The notes: a model not told the origin generated them from the sequence alone. DNA of 64,000 nt from Armatimonadota bacterium (GCA_016125185.1 WGMG01000006.1:248001-312000); one strand, 5' to 3'. Numbered from the stretch's first letter, positions 1 through 9,094 are shown. Program-made: numbers and translations.

Positions 1-698
1 GCCAGACCGTCACCCAGTGTGTCTTCCATCTCGATAAGGATTGGCTGTCCGTACTGCACGGCTGCGGAATAGGAAGCGGCGTATTCCGGCTCGACACCGA
101 TGACCTGGACCTCGGGCTTTCGCGTCTTGACTGCCAAAGACAGACCGGCGATGAGTCCTGCACCGCCGATCGGTAAGACGATAGCGTCGACATCCGGGAT
201 TTGGTCGAGGATTTCCAGACCCAACGTTCCGGCTCCGGCGATGACGTCGATCCCGTCGAAGCCGTGTACATAGGTCATGCCGTCGCGTTCGACATACTCG
301 TCGGCCCTTTGCTTAGCCTCGGCGATGTTGTTGCCAAAAAGCTCGACTTGCGCGCCAAATTGTCGACACCGCTCTTGCTTCACCATCGGGGCGGTGACGG
401 GCATTACCACCCGAATCGGGATGCCCAACTGTTGGCCGTGGAAGGCGATTGCCAGAGCGTGATTACCGGCCGATGCAGCCACCGCGCCCCGCTTTCGCTG
501 GTCGTCGCTCAGGAGCATCAGCGCATTGCGTCCGCCTCGCTCCTTGAACGAACCCGTCTCCTGTAGGTACTCCATTTTGTTATAGATTTCGCATCCAAAC
601 ATCGAACTAAGAATGCGAGAATGGCGACACGGAGTGACGGTGATTCCCGGAAAGATCCGCTCCTTTGCGGCAAGAATTTCCTCGAAAGTTGGCCTCAT
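1..698 (-). CDS. Threonine dehydratase-like PLP enzyme, N-terminal part
   Basis: The frame opens at an ATG ending at 698 and runs leftwards off the window without a stop, giving the first 232 codons. It shows the hallmarks of fold-type-II PLP enzymes: the Schiff-base Lys in 'GSFKERGGRNA' (about K52), the substrate loop 'ASAGNHA' (about 75-81) and the phosphate loop 'LPIGGAGLIAG' (about 176-186; GGAGL instead of the usual GGGGL). Family members deaminate L-threonine or L-serine to 2-oxo acids in the cytosol. Serine racemase has the same motifs. The C-terminus that would show an ACT regulatory domain, and so separate biosynthetic IlvA from catabolic forms, lies outside the window. It is divergent from the rhamnosidase-like gene with 36 bp between the starts. 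Confidence 0.85.
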   Translation of the reverse strand, partial: MRPTFEEILAAKERIFPGITVTPCRHSRILSSMFGCEIYNKMEYLQETGSFKERGGRNALMLLSDDQRKRGAVAASAGNHALAIAFHGQQLGIPIRVVMPVTAPMVKQERCRQFGAQVELFGNNIAEAKQRADEYVERDGMTYVHGFDGIDVIAGAGTLGLEILDQIPDVDAIVLPIGGAGLIAGLSLAVKTRKPEVQVIGVEPEYAASYSAAVQYGQPILIEMEDTLGDGL

Positions 699-734
699 GG
701 CAATTCGTAAGAGTTTACAGGTTAAGCTAGCGGA

Positions 735-3143
735 ATGTCGCAGGTAACCCGGGTCGTCTTGTCGGAAGACCCTTTTTCTGCCAGCCGGACCGATTCGCCG
801 TGGAATCGCGGGCGACTCGATGCCAAGTTCATCGCCCACCCTGCCTCGGCGAACCGCCCATTCTTTGCGATTTACACACTCGCTCTCGACCTGAAGGAGG
901 ACTTGAAGACTCGGATCCACGTCACCGCCGATGAACGGTACCAACTCTTCCTCGATGGCGATCTCGTGGCGCGTGGGAGCGAGCGCGGCGACAATGAGCA
1001 TTGGTTTTACGAGAGCTATGACCTGGACCTGTCGGCTGGTGACCACCATCTTTCGGCCCTCGTGTGGTCCCTTGGAAACGATCATGCGCCTCTCGCGCAG
1101 GCAATGGTTGAGCACGGCTTTCTCTGTGTGGCCGACGACACAAACCTCAAGGCACAGTTGACCACCGGTCATGCCGCCTGGAAATGTGCTGAGGTCAAAG
1201 GGATCGAGATTGTGCCGCATTCGACGACTTATGGGGTTGGCGACCGCTTTCGATTCCTGGGCGGCCAGTTCTCGCTTTCGGCCTTGGAGGGCCGCGGCGA
1301 GCTTGTCGAACCGACGAAGTCCGAGACTCCGACACTTCCTGAAGCTGTCGATCTAAACCCCATCCGAATTCTTCGTCCGGCCTCGCTTCCGGCGATGTTC
1401 TATCGCGACTGGAAGACCTTCAAGATTCGCCACATAGGCTACTGCGAAAGCGCCGATACCGCCAGCGTCACGATCAAGAAGGAGAACGATTCTCCCAGTC
1501 AGTACCCGCGATGGCAAGATCTTCTTGATGGAAAGGACCTTACGATTCCACCGAACCAGAAGGTTCGATGCATCGTCGATCTGGATAACTATGCGTGCGC
1601 ATATTGGTATTTAACGACATCAGGAGGACAGGGCTCCAAGGTTCGGATTCATTTCCAGGAAGCACTGATCAAGAACTTTGACGATGGCGATCGCGGCAAT
1701 CGAGACGAGGTTGAGGGCGGCCATTTTGTGATGATGTGGTCACGCGCGCTCGGGTTCGGCGACGAGATCGTGCCCGGTGGCGGCAAAGAAGAGAAGTATT
1801 CGACGTTCTGGTGGGTGTCCGGCCGCTACATGGAGATCTATGTGGAGACCGGCGACCATCCGCTGATTCTGTCCGGCTTCCGCTTGGAAGAGACTCACTA
1901 CCCGGTGATCCCGCCAACTCCGCCGTTCCATTGTTCGGATGAGAAGCTGAATAAGATCGTGGACATCTGCATTCGGACCCTGCAGATGGATGCGCATGAG
2001 ACCTTCTTCGACTGCCCCTATTACGAACAGCTTCAGTACGTCGGCGACTCTCGCATTGAGTCGATGATCATGATGGCGATGACCGACGACGGGCGACTTT
2101 CGGCGAAGGCCACCGACCTCTATCGCTGGTCGATCGGCTACCGCGGCATGACGCAGTCTCGATACCCAAGCCGCAACCGCCAGTACATCCCGCCGTTCTC
2201 GATCTGGTGGGTTCTGATGGTCCACGACCAGCACGTTTGGCGGGGTGACCAGGCTCTGCTTCGTCAACTCCTACCGAGCGTACGCACGATCCTTTCCTTT
2301 TTTGAGCAATACATCGACCGGGACTCGCATTCACCCACCTTCGGGCTGATGCAGTCGCCCGACCAATGGAATTTCGTTGACTGGATTTCGGCTTGGAAAG
2401 ACGGCGTGCCGCCCGGTGGTCTGCACGGATACAGCATTGTGATCAATCTCCAATTGGTGCTGGCCCTAGAGTCCGCTGTTGAGATCGAAACGGTCTACGG
2501 ACACAATAATTCCCAGCGTCCTTTGATGGGATGGCTGCAGCAGCTTCGGCAGGCGGTGAAGAAACACCTGAACTCGGAGGGCCTTTTGCTGGATTCCCCG
2601 AGCGAAAAGACGGTTTCGGAGCAGCAGCATGCCTTGGCGCTGCTCAGCACCGACAAGGAACTCCAGGCAATCGGTGAGCGATGGTACGCCAAGGACAGGG
2701 AAGGAAGTGCCGCGACTTATTATTTCCAGCACTACCGGCACGAGGCGTTTGCCCGTTTGGGGCGATTCGACCGACTTCTGGACAATATTCGCAGCCAGTG
2801 GGGTGGCATGATCGACAAGGGATTGCGGACCACCATTGAAATGCCGGACCCGGGACGGTCCGACTGCCACGCTTGGTCAGCCCACCCGGTGCTTCATCTT
2901 CAGACAAAGATTCTTGGCCTCAGACCCATAGAAGCTCATCAGTATGAATTCCATCCTCACTTGGTCGATTTGAGTTGGGCGGAAGGATACATTTCGACCG
3001 GTAAGGGCCCGATTCATGCAAGAGTCGAAAAGGTGGGTAAGACTTGGAAGGCGAGCTTGGTGATCCCGGATGGCGTCACTGTGTCGGTTCCTGAAGTGCG
3101 CGGCTTAATTGTAGGACCAAAGACGGTAACCATCGAGCCGTAA
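735..3143 (+). CDS. GH78-type alpha-L-rhamnosidase-like glycoside hydrolase
   Basis: An 802-residue protein with no obvious signal peptide. The N-terminal about 160 residues look like a beta-sandwich carbohydrate domain ('TRIHVTADERYQLFLDGDLV'). The centre carries 'FDCPYYEQLQYVGDSR' near residue 425, the GH78 counterpart of the usual DCPQRDERLGWTGD block that supplies the catalytic acid. The (alpha/alpha)6 region continues through 'GLMQSPDQWNFVDW' to a C-terminal beta domain ('LVDLSWAEGYISTGKGPIHA'). Such enzymes remove terminal L-rhamnose from plant or bacterial glycans. The active-site block is divergent, so substrate is uncertain. Residues near 185-205 ('GRGELVEPTKSETP') look like an inserted low-complexity segment. 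A sugar ABC transporter lies 2.5 kb downstream, but a link is only suggestive. Confidence 0.8.
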   Translation: MSQVTRVVLSEDPFSASRTDSPWNRGRLDAKFIAHPASANRPFFAIYTLALDLKEDLKTRIHVTADERYQLFLDGDLVARGSERGDNEHWFYESYDLDLSAGDHHLSALVWSLGNDHAPLAQAMVEHGFLCVADDTNLKAQLTTGHAAWKCAEVKGIEIVPHSTTYGVGDRFRFLGGQFSLSALEGRGELVEPTKSETPTLPEAVDLNPIRILRPASLPAMFYRDWKTFKIRHIGYCESADTASVTIKKENDSPSQYPRWQDLLDGKDLTIPPNQKVRCIVDLDNYACAYWYLTTSGGQGSKVRIHFQEALIKNFDDGDRGNRDEVEGGHFVMMWSRALGFGDEIVPGGGKEEKYSTFWWVSGRYMEIYVETGDHPLILSGFRLEETHYPVIPPTPPFHCSDEKLNKIVDICIRTLQMDAHETFFDCPYYEQLQYVGDSRIESMIMMAMTDDGRLSAKATDLYRWSIGYRGMTQSRYPSRNRQYIPPFSIWWVLMVHDQHVWRGDQALLRQLLPSVRTILSFFEQYIDRDSHSPTFGLMQSPDQWNFVDWISAWKDGVPPGGLHGYSIVINLQLVLALESAVEIETVYGHNNSQRPLMGWLQQLRQAVKKHLNSEGLLLDSPSEKTVSEQQHALALLSTDKELQAIGERWYAKDREGSAATYYFQHYRHEAFARLGRFDRLLDNIRSQWGGMIDKGLRTTIEMPDPGRSDCHAWSAHPVLHLQTKILGLRPIEAHQYEFHPHLVDLSWAEGYISTGKGPIHARVEKVGKTWKASLVIPDGVTVSVPEVRGLIVGPKTVTIEP

Positions 3144-3556
3144 GGTCTTCAATTGAACCAATCGGCTAGACGGGGTCGTAATTAGGGTGATCAAAGTGTA
3201 AAATGTCGCCCATAAGAATTTTATTAGTACCCCACGAATGCGTGACAGCATATCTGCGAGGAAACCCCACCTATTTTGGGATATCCGAACTGGCGGCATT
3301 CCCGGCCTCTCGCAATCTGCTTGGGAATACGATTTGGGCAACTTTGTCCAAGAAAAGCTTCTTCCTAAGGGGTCTTGGCAAACAAGGACGTTGGTCGTCT
3401 TTGCAATGTTCTCGGTCATCGGTGGCCAGTTTTCAATGGGATAAATACGGGGTTATCGTTCAGTCAATTGATAGCGATTTTCCAAAATGGATTAAAGATA
3501 AAAGAAATGTGCAAGATTGCAAGGCTTTGGCATGGACTTTGTTCTGCCGTCTGTGT
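3144..3556 (+). other. 413-bp stretch with no well-supported gene
   Basis: An open frame from 3203 joins the thioredoxin-like gene below, but its first 118 codons lack family-like features, and the gene's own signal-anchor begins at 3557. A second open frame at 3238-3444 would encode 68 residues ending in a hydrophobic stretch ('TRTLVVFAMFSVIGGQF'); it lacks a clear ribosome-binding site and could be a small gene or a remnant. The stretch probably holds the promoter for the 3557-5545 cluster; its right half is AT-rich. Confidence 0.4.
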
Positions 3557-3964
3557 ATGAAAATTTGCACGGCCCTCGCGTGGCTTCTCTCGGGTACGGC
3601 TGCGGTTCTGTCGATGGGTGCCATCGTTCAGACGAAAGACCGTCCGAGCGATGACTATCTCGTATCGCAGGCAAAGGCGGCCGAAAATCGGGCGCCGAAG
3701 ATCGACTATCCGACGACCGATGTGCGCGGGCGAAAGATCCCTCAATTCGACATGCTGATCGTCATGACCGGATGTAAGTCGTGCTCCGATTTTCGTATCA
3801 AGGCGAAAACGTTCATGGATTCGCATCCCGAATGGGCTTTTCTGGTTGTAACGCCCGACATGGTGGACATGGACGGCTTTCTCAAAACTGATAACTACTA
3901 TGTTGTTGAAATGAAGGCGGGCACCAAGCTGGCAGAACTTGCTTCTGGAGTGTATCAGCGATGA
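3557..3964 (+). CDS. Membrane-anchored thioredoxin-like protein with CxxC
   Basis: The start is placed at the ATG at 3557, because a signal-anchor ('MKICTALAWLLSGTAAVLSM') begins exactly there; an open frame continues upstream to 3203 without recognisable content. The 135-residue product has a short thioredoxin-like domain: a beta-strand followed by 'MTGCKSCSDFRIKAKTF' (CKSC redox-type motif near residue 70), then 'FLVVTPDMV', where the Thr-Pro could be the cis-proline loop. It is too short for a full thioredoxin fold. The stop overlaps the start of the pseudopilin gene (ATGA, 4 bp), so the two are probably translated together. A role in handling disulfides of the Cys-containing neighbours is inference. 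Confidence 0.6.
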   Translation: MKICTALAWLLSGTAAVLSMGAIVQTKDRPSDDYLVSQAKAAENRAPKIDYPTTDVRGRKIPQFDMLIVMTGCKSCSDFRIKAKTFMDSHPEWAFLVVTPDMVDMDGFLKTDNYYVVEMKAGTKLAELASGVYQR

Positions 3965-4521
3965 GAAAGAACGGCTTTACATTGGTTGAGATTCTGAGCG
4001 TGATCGCTATTCTCGCGATCCTCTCCGCGATCTTGTTTCCCGTGATGGCAAAAGCTAGTGGCGAGGCAAAAGCGAAGGCAGCCGGTCAAAATCTTCGCGG
4101 TTTTTGGCAAGGGCTAATGTTGTATCAGAGCGACAACGACCCCAAGGTCGAGTACGGCGAGGCCCAAGAGATGGGACTTCCGTCGAGCGAAACCTTTATG
4201 AATTTCGTCAACGGCTACACACACGACTATCACAACAGTTGGCGCACTAAGACACAGTTTTTCCCGTGCGGGCTGGATCAAGATGGACCGCTCCGCTCTG
4301 TTGGCTTAATCTACGGTCCGTGGGACTACAACTGGGTGCCCGACGTTGAGAAGCTTCAAGGAGACACCATGGTCATGGCCGACAAGAACTGCAACCCGAC
4401 GGGGACTCGCCTGTTCTGTCAGTTTTGCATGAAGCGATCGATCGGCATCACCCTTGCCGGAACCATCAAGGATCGATCTAACGATAAGTGGATCGTTACT
4501 AACCAAAAGTTCTACCAATAA
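3961..4521 (+). CDS. Type IV pilin-like (pseudopilin) protein with prepilin leader
   Basis: The 186-residue protein begins 'MRKNGFTLVEILSVIAILA', a textbook prepilin leader: short basic leader, Gly/Phe cleavage site, Glu at +5, and a hydrophobic N-helix. It should be processed by prepilin peptidase and assembled by, or associated with, a type II secretion or type IV pilus machine. The globular part has four cysteines, three of them in 'CNPTGTRLFCQFC'. The architecture recalls the DUF1559/pseudopilin-like proteins that are abundant in Planctomycetes and Armatimonadota. It overlaps the upstream thioredoxin-like gene by 4 bp and is followed after 35 bp by a secreted Cys-rich peptide gene. No secretion ATPase or platform gene is in the window. 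Confidence 0.85.
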   Translation: MRKNGFTLVEILSVIAILAILSAILFPVMAKASGEAKAKAAGQNLRGFWQGLMLYQSDNDPKVEYGEAQEMGLPSSETFMNFVNGYTHDYHNSWRTKTQFFPCGLDQDGPLRSVGLIYGPWDYNWVPDVEKLQGDTMVMADKNCNPTGTRLFCQFCMKRSIGITLAGTIKDRSNDKWIVTNQKFYQ

Positions 4522-4556
4522 CCCAAGTTTCGGAAGTTGCCTTCCGGGAGTGATTC

Positions 4557-4901
4557 ATGAAAAGAAACACGAAATTATTCATCGTGAGCTTGCTTGCGTG
4601 CACGCTCATCTCATCAAATGCTTACAGTGGTAGCACGGGAACATCCGGCGGGGACGGTAAAGTGTCGGTGTGCATATCCTGCGACGAAATTCCGATTCCT
4701 AATCTGTTCTGCCCAATTGTTAGTAGCGAAAACAAACTTTGCGGCACCGAGAATTGGATCGTCAATGGAAGCCAAGACTGTCGCCGAATCATTAAGACGA
4801 CCGTTTGGTGCGAAACCGGCGGCACCCAGGTTTACACACACACGGAATGGGCCGGAACGGATACTTGGTGCAACGGAGATAACCTCGATTGCCAACACTA
4901 G
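4557..4901 (+). CDS. Small secreted cysteine-rich protein
   Basis: 114 residues with a clear signal peptide ('MKRNTKLFIVSLLACTLISS'). The mature part holds eight cysteines spread over about 85 residues ('VCISCDE', 'LFCPI', 'KLCGT', 'DCRR', 'VWCET', 'TWCNG', 'LDCQH'), an even number compatible with four disulfides. I recognise no family. The ATG follows 'ggaagttgccttccgggagtg', which offers a GGAG Shine-Dalgarno. Its position between a prepilin-type protein and an anchored protein, downstream of a CxxC thioredoxin-like protein, suggests a cluster for an exported disulfide-bonded product. Confidence 0.6.
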   Translation: MKRNTKLFIVSLLACTLISSNAYSGSTGTSGGDGKVSVCISCDEIPIPNLFCPIVSSENKLCGTENWIVNGSQDCRRIIKTTVWCETGGTQVYTHTEWAGTDTWCNGDNLDCQH

Positions 4902-4906
4902 GGACA

Positions 4907-5545
4907 ATGAAGCATCGACAAACAATTTTGGTCAGCATCGCGGCTATGATGGTCGCGGGCTACTGGTACCACCAATCCCGTCAGGATACGATTCGGACGG
5001 CCTCCGACAAGTTCGGACGGGCCGTCTTGGCCGCCGACACGGATGCGCTCTGGAACTTTTTGCCGCAGGAGGATCGCAAGTTCTACGGATTCGACAAACA
5101 GCGATTTGGCTCCTTCTGGTCTCAGGCAATTGCTCCAGGCTTCAAGCGGTTCGACTGCTATCGCATTTCCACAGGCGATTCGAATGGCTTGGAGGTCGAA
5201 TTTTGGGATTCCCGCCAGAAAGAGTACGCTAATCCAAATTGGAACCGGGCGAGGCTTCTTGTCTCTGGACAGTTGGGAGATTACTTCTCGCCCTACCTGG
5301 TGGCGTGTTCAATTTCTAATGTGTCAGTTCAGGATCCAACGGAAATCAGAACTGACCAGTATGTTCGTTTCATCAAGTTGGACCATTGGCTAACTTCTCA
5401 TCGAGGCCTCCTGGAGGGCATGGGAGTTGCAAAGATTTGTCGTGGTCCGGGTTTCGACAAAGGGCAAACCATAGACCAACTTCTCGCTGACTATCGACTT
5501 GCTCAAGTCGAGCTCAAAAAACGGGTCGCCGTCGCAAGCCTCTAG
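4907..5545 (+). CDS. Hypothetical protein with N-terminal membrane anchor
   Basis: The start is set at the ATG at 4907 ('MKHRQTILVSIAAMMVAGYW'), five bases after the stop of the Cys-rich gene; an in-frame TTG at 4889 is less likely. The 212-residue product has one N-terminal transmembrane anchor and an exported domain starting with a helical 'SDKFGRAVLAADTDALWNFL' reminiscent of small NTF2-like or DUF4878-like domains (a weak impression). It contains three cysteines. It is the last gene of the apparent four-gene cluster from 3557. Function unknown. Confidence 0.55.
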   Translation: MKHRQTILVSIAAMMVAGYWYHQSRQDTIRTASDKFGRAVLAADTDALWNFLPQEDRKFYGFDKQRFGSFWSQAIAPGFKRFDCYRISTGDSNGLEVEFWDSRQKEYANPNWNRARLLVSGQLGDYFSPYLVACSISNVSVQDPTEIRTDQYVRFIKLDHWLTSHRGLLEGMGVAKICRGPGFDKGQTIDQLLADYRLAQVELKKRVAVASL

Positions 5546-5623
5546 CTTAGGCGGGGACCCTTTCCAATTTTTTACAGACCGTTCCTTGAGTTTGAGTCAG
5601 ATTCAACGGTAAGGTATCCCACA

Positions 5624-7090
5624 ATGCTGAAAACCGTCGGTCTGACAAAGGCGTATGAAGCCACGGTCGCCCTTGATGCTTTCGATTTCGAGGTTCATGC
5701 CGGAGAGGTAGTCGGCGTTATTGGCGAAAATGGGGCGGGCAAAAGCACGCTGATGAAGCTCCTGTCGGGCATTATCCAGCCCACCGCCGGGCACATTGAA
5801 GTCGACGAAAAACCAGTGCGGATGAAGGACACCACCCACGCTTCTCGCCTGGGAATTCAGATCGTCCATCAGGAGCTAAACCTGATTCCAACCCTCAGCG
5901 CCGAGGATAATCTTTTCCTCGGAGCCGAAAAAGGAAGCGCCCTGGTCGATCGGAACGCAACTCGTCGGGAAGCGGTCAGCTTGCTTGATCGGGTTGGGGC
6001 GAAGTTCGCGCCGACGACCCTTTGCGAAGACCTGTCTATTGCCGAGCAGCAGCTCGTCGAGATCGCCAAAGCCCTGTCAAAGAAAGCGCGCCTTCTCATC
6101 CTCGACGAGCCCACAGCGGTTTTGAGCGATGTCGAATCGCGGATGCTCTTTGACATTGTCGCAAAGCTGCGAGCCGACGGCGTCGCCATCCTCTATGTTT
6201 CCCACCGCCTTCCCGAAATCCTCGAAATCTGCTCGCGGATCGTGGTCCTTCGCGATGGCCAAAAAGTCGCCGATCAGGATCCAACTGGTCTCTCCGAAAG
6301 CGATCTTGCGAACCTGATGGTGGGGCGAAAACTCGAAGACGTCTTTCCGGACAAAGCCCCGATCCAAGACGAGATGGTCCTCGAAGTCGAAAGCTTTTCG
6401 GTGCCCGGTTACGCAAAAGGAGTTTCGTTCTCGGTCAAGGCGGGAGAAATTCTTGGCTTCGCTGGGCTCATCGGATCGGGACGGACGGAAACTTGCGAGG
6501 GAGTTGTCGGAGTTCGAAGCGGACGGGGGAAAGTCTCCGTTCGTGGCAAAACGCTCCCCAGTCTCTCGATAACGGCCACCAAAAAGGCGGGCCTTGTCTA
6601 CGTCTCGGAGGACCGGAAAGGGAAGGGCCTGGTGGTGAGCATGTCTATCGAAGAAAACATGGCCCTCGCCAACCTCAATTCCCTTAACTCGACCAAGAAG
6701 AGGCTTGCGAATGCTGCGAAGTGGATTGGCGACCTAAAAATTAAAGTGCCCGACGCCAGCCTACCCATGACATCGCTCTCCGGGGGGAATCAACAAAAAT
6801 GTTCCGTGGCCAAGTGGCTTGAAACCGATCCAGCCGTCATCATTCTCGACGAACCGACCCGTGGTATCGACGTTGGGTCGAAGGCCGAAATGTACCGGCT
6901 GATTGCCTCGTTGGCCGAATCGGGCCTAGCCTGCATCGTCATCTCTAGCGAGATGCCAGAATTGATCGGCTTGGCTCACCGAGTCGCCGTGTTTCGAGAG
7001 GGAAGAATAGTGGGCGAACTGGTGGGTGAAGATATTAGCGAAGCCAAGATCATGGCATTGGCGGCAGGTGTGGAAGGAGAAGCAGCGTGA
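5624..7090 (+). CDS. Sugar ABC transporter ATP-binding protein (RbsA/MglA type)
   Basis: A 488-residue protein with two fused nucleotide-binding domains, as in the CUT2 family. The first half has Walker A 'GENGAGKSTLMKLLSG', signature 'LSIAEQQLVEIAKAL' and Walker B 'LLILDEPTAVL'. The second half has the degenerate Walker A 'GLIGSGRTE' typical of RbsA/MglA/XylG, signature 'LSGGNQQKCSVAKWL' and 'VIILDEPTRGIDVGSKAE'. It powers import of a monosaccharide through the permease encoded next (4-bp overlap) with the binding protein after that. Ribose, galactose, xylose, rhamnose and autoinducer-2 importers all share this design, so the substrate cannot be read from the sequence. Confidence 0.93.
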   Translation: MLKTVGLTKAYEATVALDAFDFEVHAGEVVGVIGENGAGKSTLMKLLSGIIQPTAGHIEVDEKPVRMKDTTHASRLGIQIVHQELNLIPTLSAEDNLFLGAEKGSALVDRNATRREAVSLLDRVGAKFAPTTLCEDLSIAEQQLVEIAKALSKKARLLILDEPTAVLSDVESRMLFDIVAKLRADGVAILYVSHRLPEILEICSRIVVLRDGQKVADQDPTGLSESDLANLMVGRKLEDVFPDKAPIQDEMVLEVESFSVPGYAKGVSFSVKAGEILGFAGLIGSGRTETCEGVVGVRSGRGKVSVRGKTLPSLSITATKKAGLVYVSEDRKGKGLVVSMSIEENMALANLNSLNSTKKRLANAAKWIGDLKIKVPDASLPMTSLSGGNQQKCSVAKWLETDPAVIILDEPTRGIDVGSKAEMYRLIASLAESGLACIVISSEMPELIGLAHRVAVFREGRIVGELVGEDISEAKIMALAAGVEGEAA

Positions 7091-8052
7091 AGAAATTTAT
7101 ACAACAATATGGGGCTCTAATTGCACTGATCGTGCTGATCATCTTCAACACGATTTGGCAGGGTCACGACTTCTACGCCGCTGAAAACATCCGAAATATC
7201 CTCGCCCAAAACTCGGCTAAGGGCATGATCGCTATCGGGATGACCCTTGTTATCATTGCTGGCGGAATCGATCTCTCGGTCGGCAGCATGGTTGGCCTGC
7301 TGAGCGTCCTTATCTTGCTGGGCCTCAATAAATGGAACAGCATGCCCGCTGCTTACGGCATTGCCATCTTCGGTGGGATCCTTATCGGTTTCTTCAATGG
7401 CCTCCTGGTTTCGCTGGGGCGCATCGCGCCTTTCGTGGCCACACTGGCAGGGCTCGGTGCCTTTCGCTCACTAGCGATGGCTATCACCAATGCGGGGCAG
7501 GTCACGACCACCAATCCAAACTTTGAGAACATCGCAAATGGTGGATTTCCCCTTCCGGGACTCCACACTGTCTCCGGCGATCCGTTGGTTATCTACTGGC
7601 CGATTCTCGTCTTCTTTGGACTGGGGGCCATTGCTGCTTTCATTCTCAACCGCTCAGTATTTGGCCGACGCCTCATCGCGACCGGCGCTAACGAGCAAGC
7701 TTCCGAGTATTCGGGCATCAAAACCAATTCGGTCAAGCTGGCCAGCTACTCGCTCCTTGGTCTGATGACGGGCATTGCCGCCCTCTGCCTTACCGCCCGC
7801 TACAACTCGGCCTCGTCCGCCACCCAGGGCCTCTACTATGAACTCGACGCCATCGCCGCCGTGGTGATTGGGGGAACAAGCCTCTCCGGTGGACGAGGGC
7901 GAATCGGAACCACCGTCATCGGCGTCCTGATCCTTGGTTTAGTCGATAACATGCTCACCACCAAAGGCATCGACTCTAACTGGCAGGGCTGTGTAAAAGG
8001 TGTTATCATCCTACTTGCTGTACTGTTGCAGCGCAACAGCTCACGAAAGTAA
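7087..8052 (+). CDS. Sugar ABC transporter permease (RbsC type)
   Basis: 321 residues, almost entirely hydrophobic helices. The family blocks are intact: 'GMTLVIIAGGIDLSVGSM' near residue 56 and 'AVVIGGTSLSGGRGRIGTTV' near residue 260, the latter being the EAA-like coupling loop of CUT2 permeases. It would form the transmembrane channel, probably as a homodimer. It overlaps the ATPase gene by 4 bp and is followed 16 bp later by the binding-protein gene, forming one operon. Confidence 0.93.
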   Translation: MKKFIQQYGALIALIVLIIFNTIWQGHDFYAAENIRNILAQNSAKGMIAIGMTLVIIAGGIDLSVGSMVGLLSVLILLGLNKWNSMPAAYGIAIFGGILIGFFNGLLVSLGRIAPFVATLAGLGAFRSLAMAITNAGQVTTTNPNFENIANGGFPLPGLHTVSGDPLVIYWPILVFFGLGAIAAFILNRSVFGRRLIATGANEQASEYSGIKTNSVKLASYSLLGLMTGIAALCLTARYNSASSATQGLYYELDAIAAVVIGGTSLSGGRGRIGTTVIGVLILGLVDNMLTTKGIDSNWQGCVKGVIILLAVLLQRNSSRK

Positions 8053-8068
8053 AACCAAGAGCAAATCA

Positions 8069-9094
8069 ATGAAGACAAAATCGCTATTGAAATACGGCCT
8101 CGTCGCGATGGCCGCCCTCATGATGGTCGCGTGCGACAACAGTTCCGGCGGCACCAATTCCGATGCTTCCTCCAGTTCGGCATCGTCGTCAAATACGAAC
8201 ACCGCTACGAAGAAGTTCAAGATCGGCGTTTCGATTCCCGCCGCCGATCATGGCTGGACGGCTGGCGTTAAGTATTGGGCCGACGAGGAAGCCAAGAAGC
8301 ATCCAGAAATCGACTTCGACATTCAAACCGCCGATTCACCCGATAAGCAGATCTCTCAGCTCGAAGCGATGGCCACCAAGAAGATTGACGCCCTCGTTAT
8401 TCTCGCTACCGAAAGCGCCCCGGTGACGCCTGCGGCCAAGAAGCTGAAGGATCAGGGCATCTTCATTGTCAACGTAGACCGCGGTTTCACGGACGCGTCC
8501 ATCGCCGACATCTTCCTTGCCGGCGATAACAAGAAGTTCGGTACGATGTCGGCTGAGTTCATGGCCGACAAGTTGAAGGGCAAAGGCAACATTCTGGTCC
8601 TCGAGGGAATCCCCTGCACTGTCAATACGGACCGAGTGGATGCCGCCAAAGCCGTCTTCGCTAAGTATCCGGGAATCAAGATTCTCGCGAGCCAGTCGGG
8701 AATGTGGAACCAGCAGAAGGCCTACGACGTGATGCAGACGATGCTCACGGCCAATAAGCAGGTTGACGCCATCTGGGCCCAAGACGACGACATGGCGCTT
8801 GGTGCCGAGCGAGCCCTCAAGCAGGCCGGACGCGATAAGGGAGTTTGGATGCTCGGAGGAGCGGGAATGAAGGACATCGTCAAGCGAGTAAAGGACAACG
8901 ATCCGATGTTCCCAGCCGATGTCACCTATCCACCTTCCATGATCGCCGATGGTATCAAGGCCGCAGTCGAAACGCTAGAAAGCAAGTCGAAGGATGAGCT
9001 GAAGAACTTCAAGCACGAAGACCGCGAAATCAAGATCGATTTGGTCACGCCAGCTAACGCGTCGGACTTCTACTTCGAGAATTCGGTCTACTAG
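8069..9094 (+). CDS. Sugar-binding lipoprotein of CUT2 ABC transporter (RbsB type)
   Basis: The ATG at 8069 is chosen because it gives a lipoprotein signal peptide ('KYGLVAMAALMMVACDNSSG', lipobox ending at the Cys); the open frame extends 23 codons further upstream without sense. After a Ser/Asn-rich linker comes a periplasmic-binding-protein type I fold: 'FKIGVSIPAADHGWTAGVKY', 'IDALVILATESAPVTPAAKK', 'FIVNVDRGF' and 'AIWAQDDDMALGAERAL', all typical of RbsB-like proteins. It would capture the sugar in the periplasm and hand it to the 7087-8052 permease. Confidence 0.93.
   Translation: MKTKSLLKYGLVAMAALMMVACDNSSGGTNSDASSSSASSSNTNTATKKFKIGVSIPAADHGWTAGVKYWADEEAKKHPEIDFDIQTADSPDKQISQLEAMATKKIDALVILATESAPVTPAAKKLKDQGIFIVNVDRGFTDASIADIFLAGDNKKFGTMSAEFMADKLKGKGNILVLEGIPCTVNTDRVDAAKAVFAKYPGIKILASQSGMWNQQKAYDVMQTMLTANKQVDAIWAQDDDMALGAERALKQAGRDKGVWMLGGAGMKDIVKRVKDNDPMFPADVTYPPSMIADGIKAAVETLESKSKDELKNFKHEDREIKIDLVTPANASDFYFENSVY

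Noticed and set aside
3203-3556. N-terminal 118-codon extension of the thioredoxin-like protein
   Set aside because: A hydrophobic signal-anchor starting at 3557 would be buried inside the longer protein, and the extension shows no domain-like pattern.
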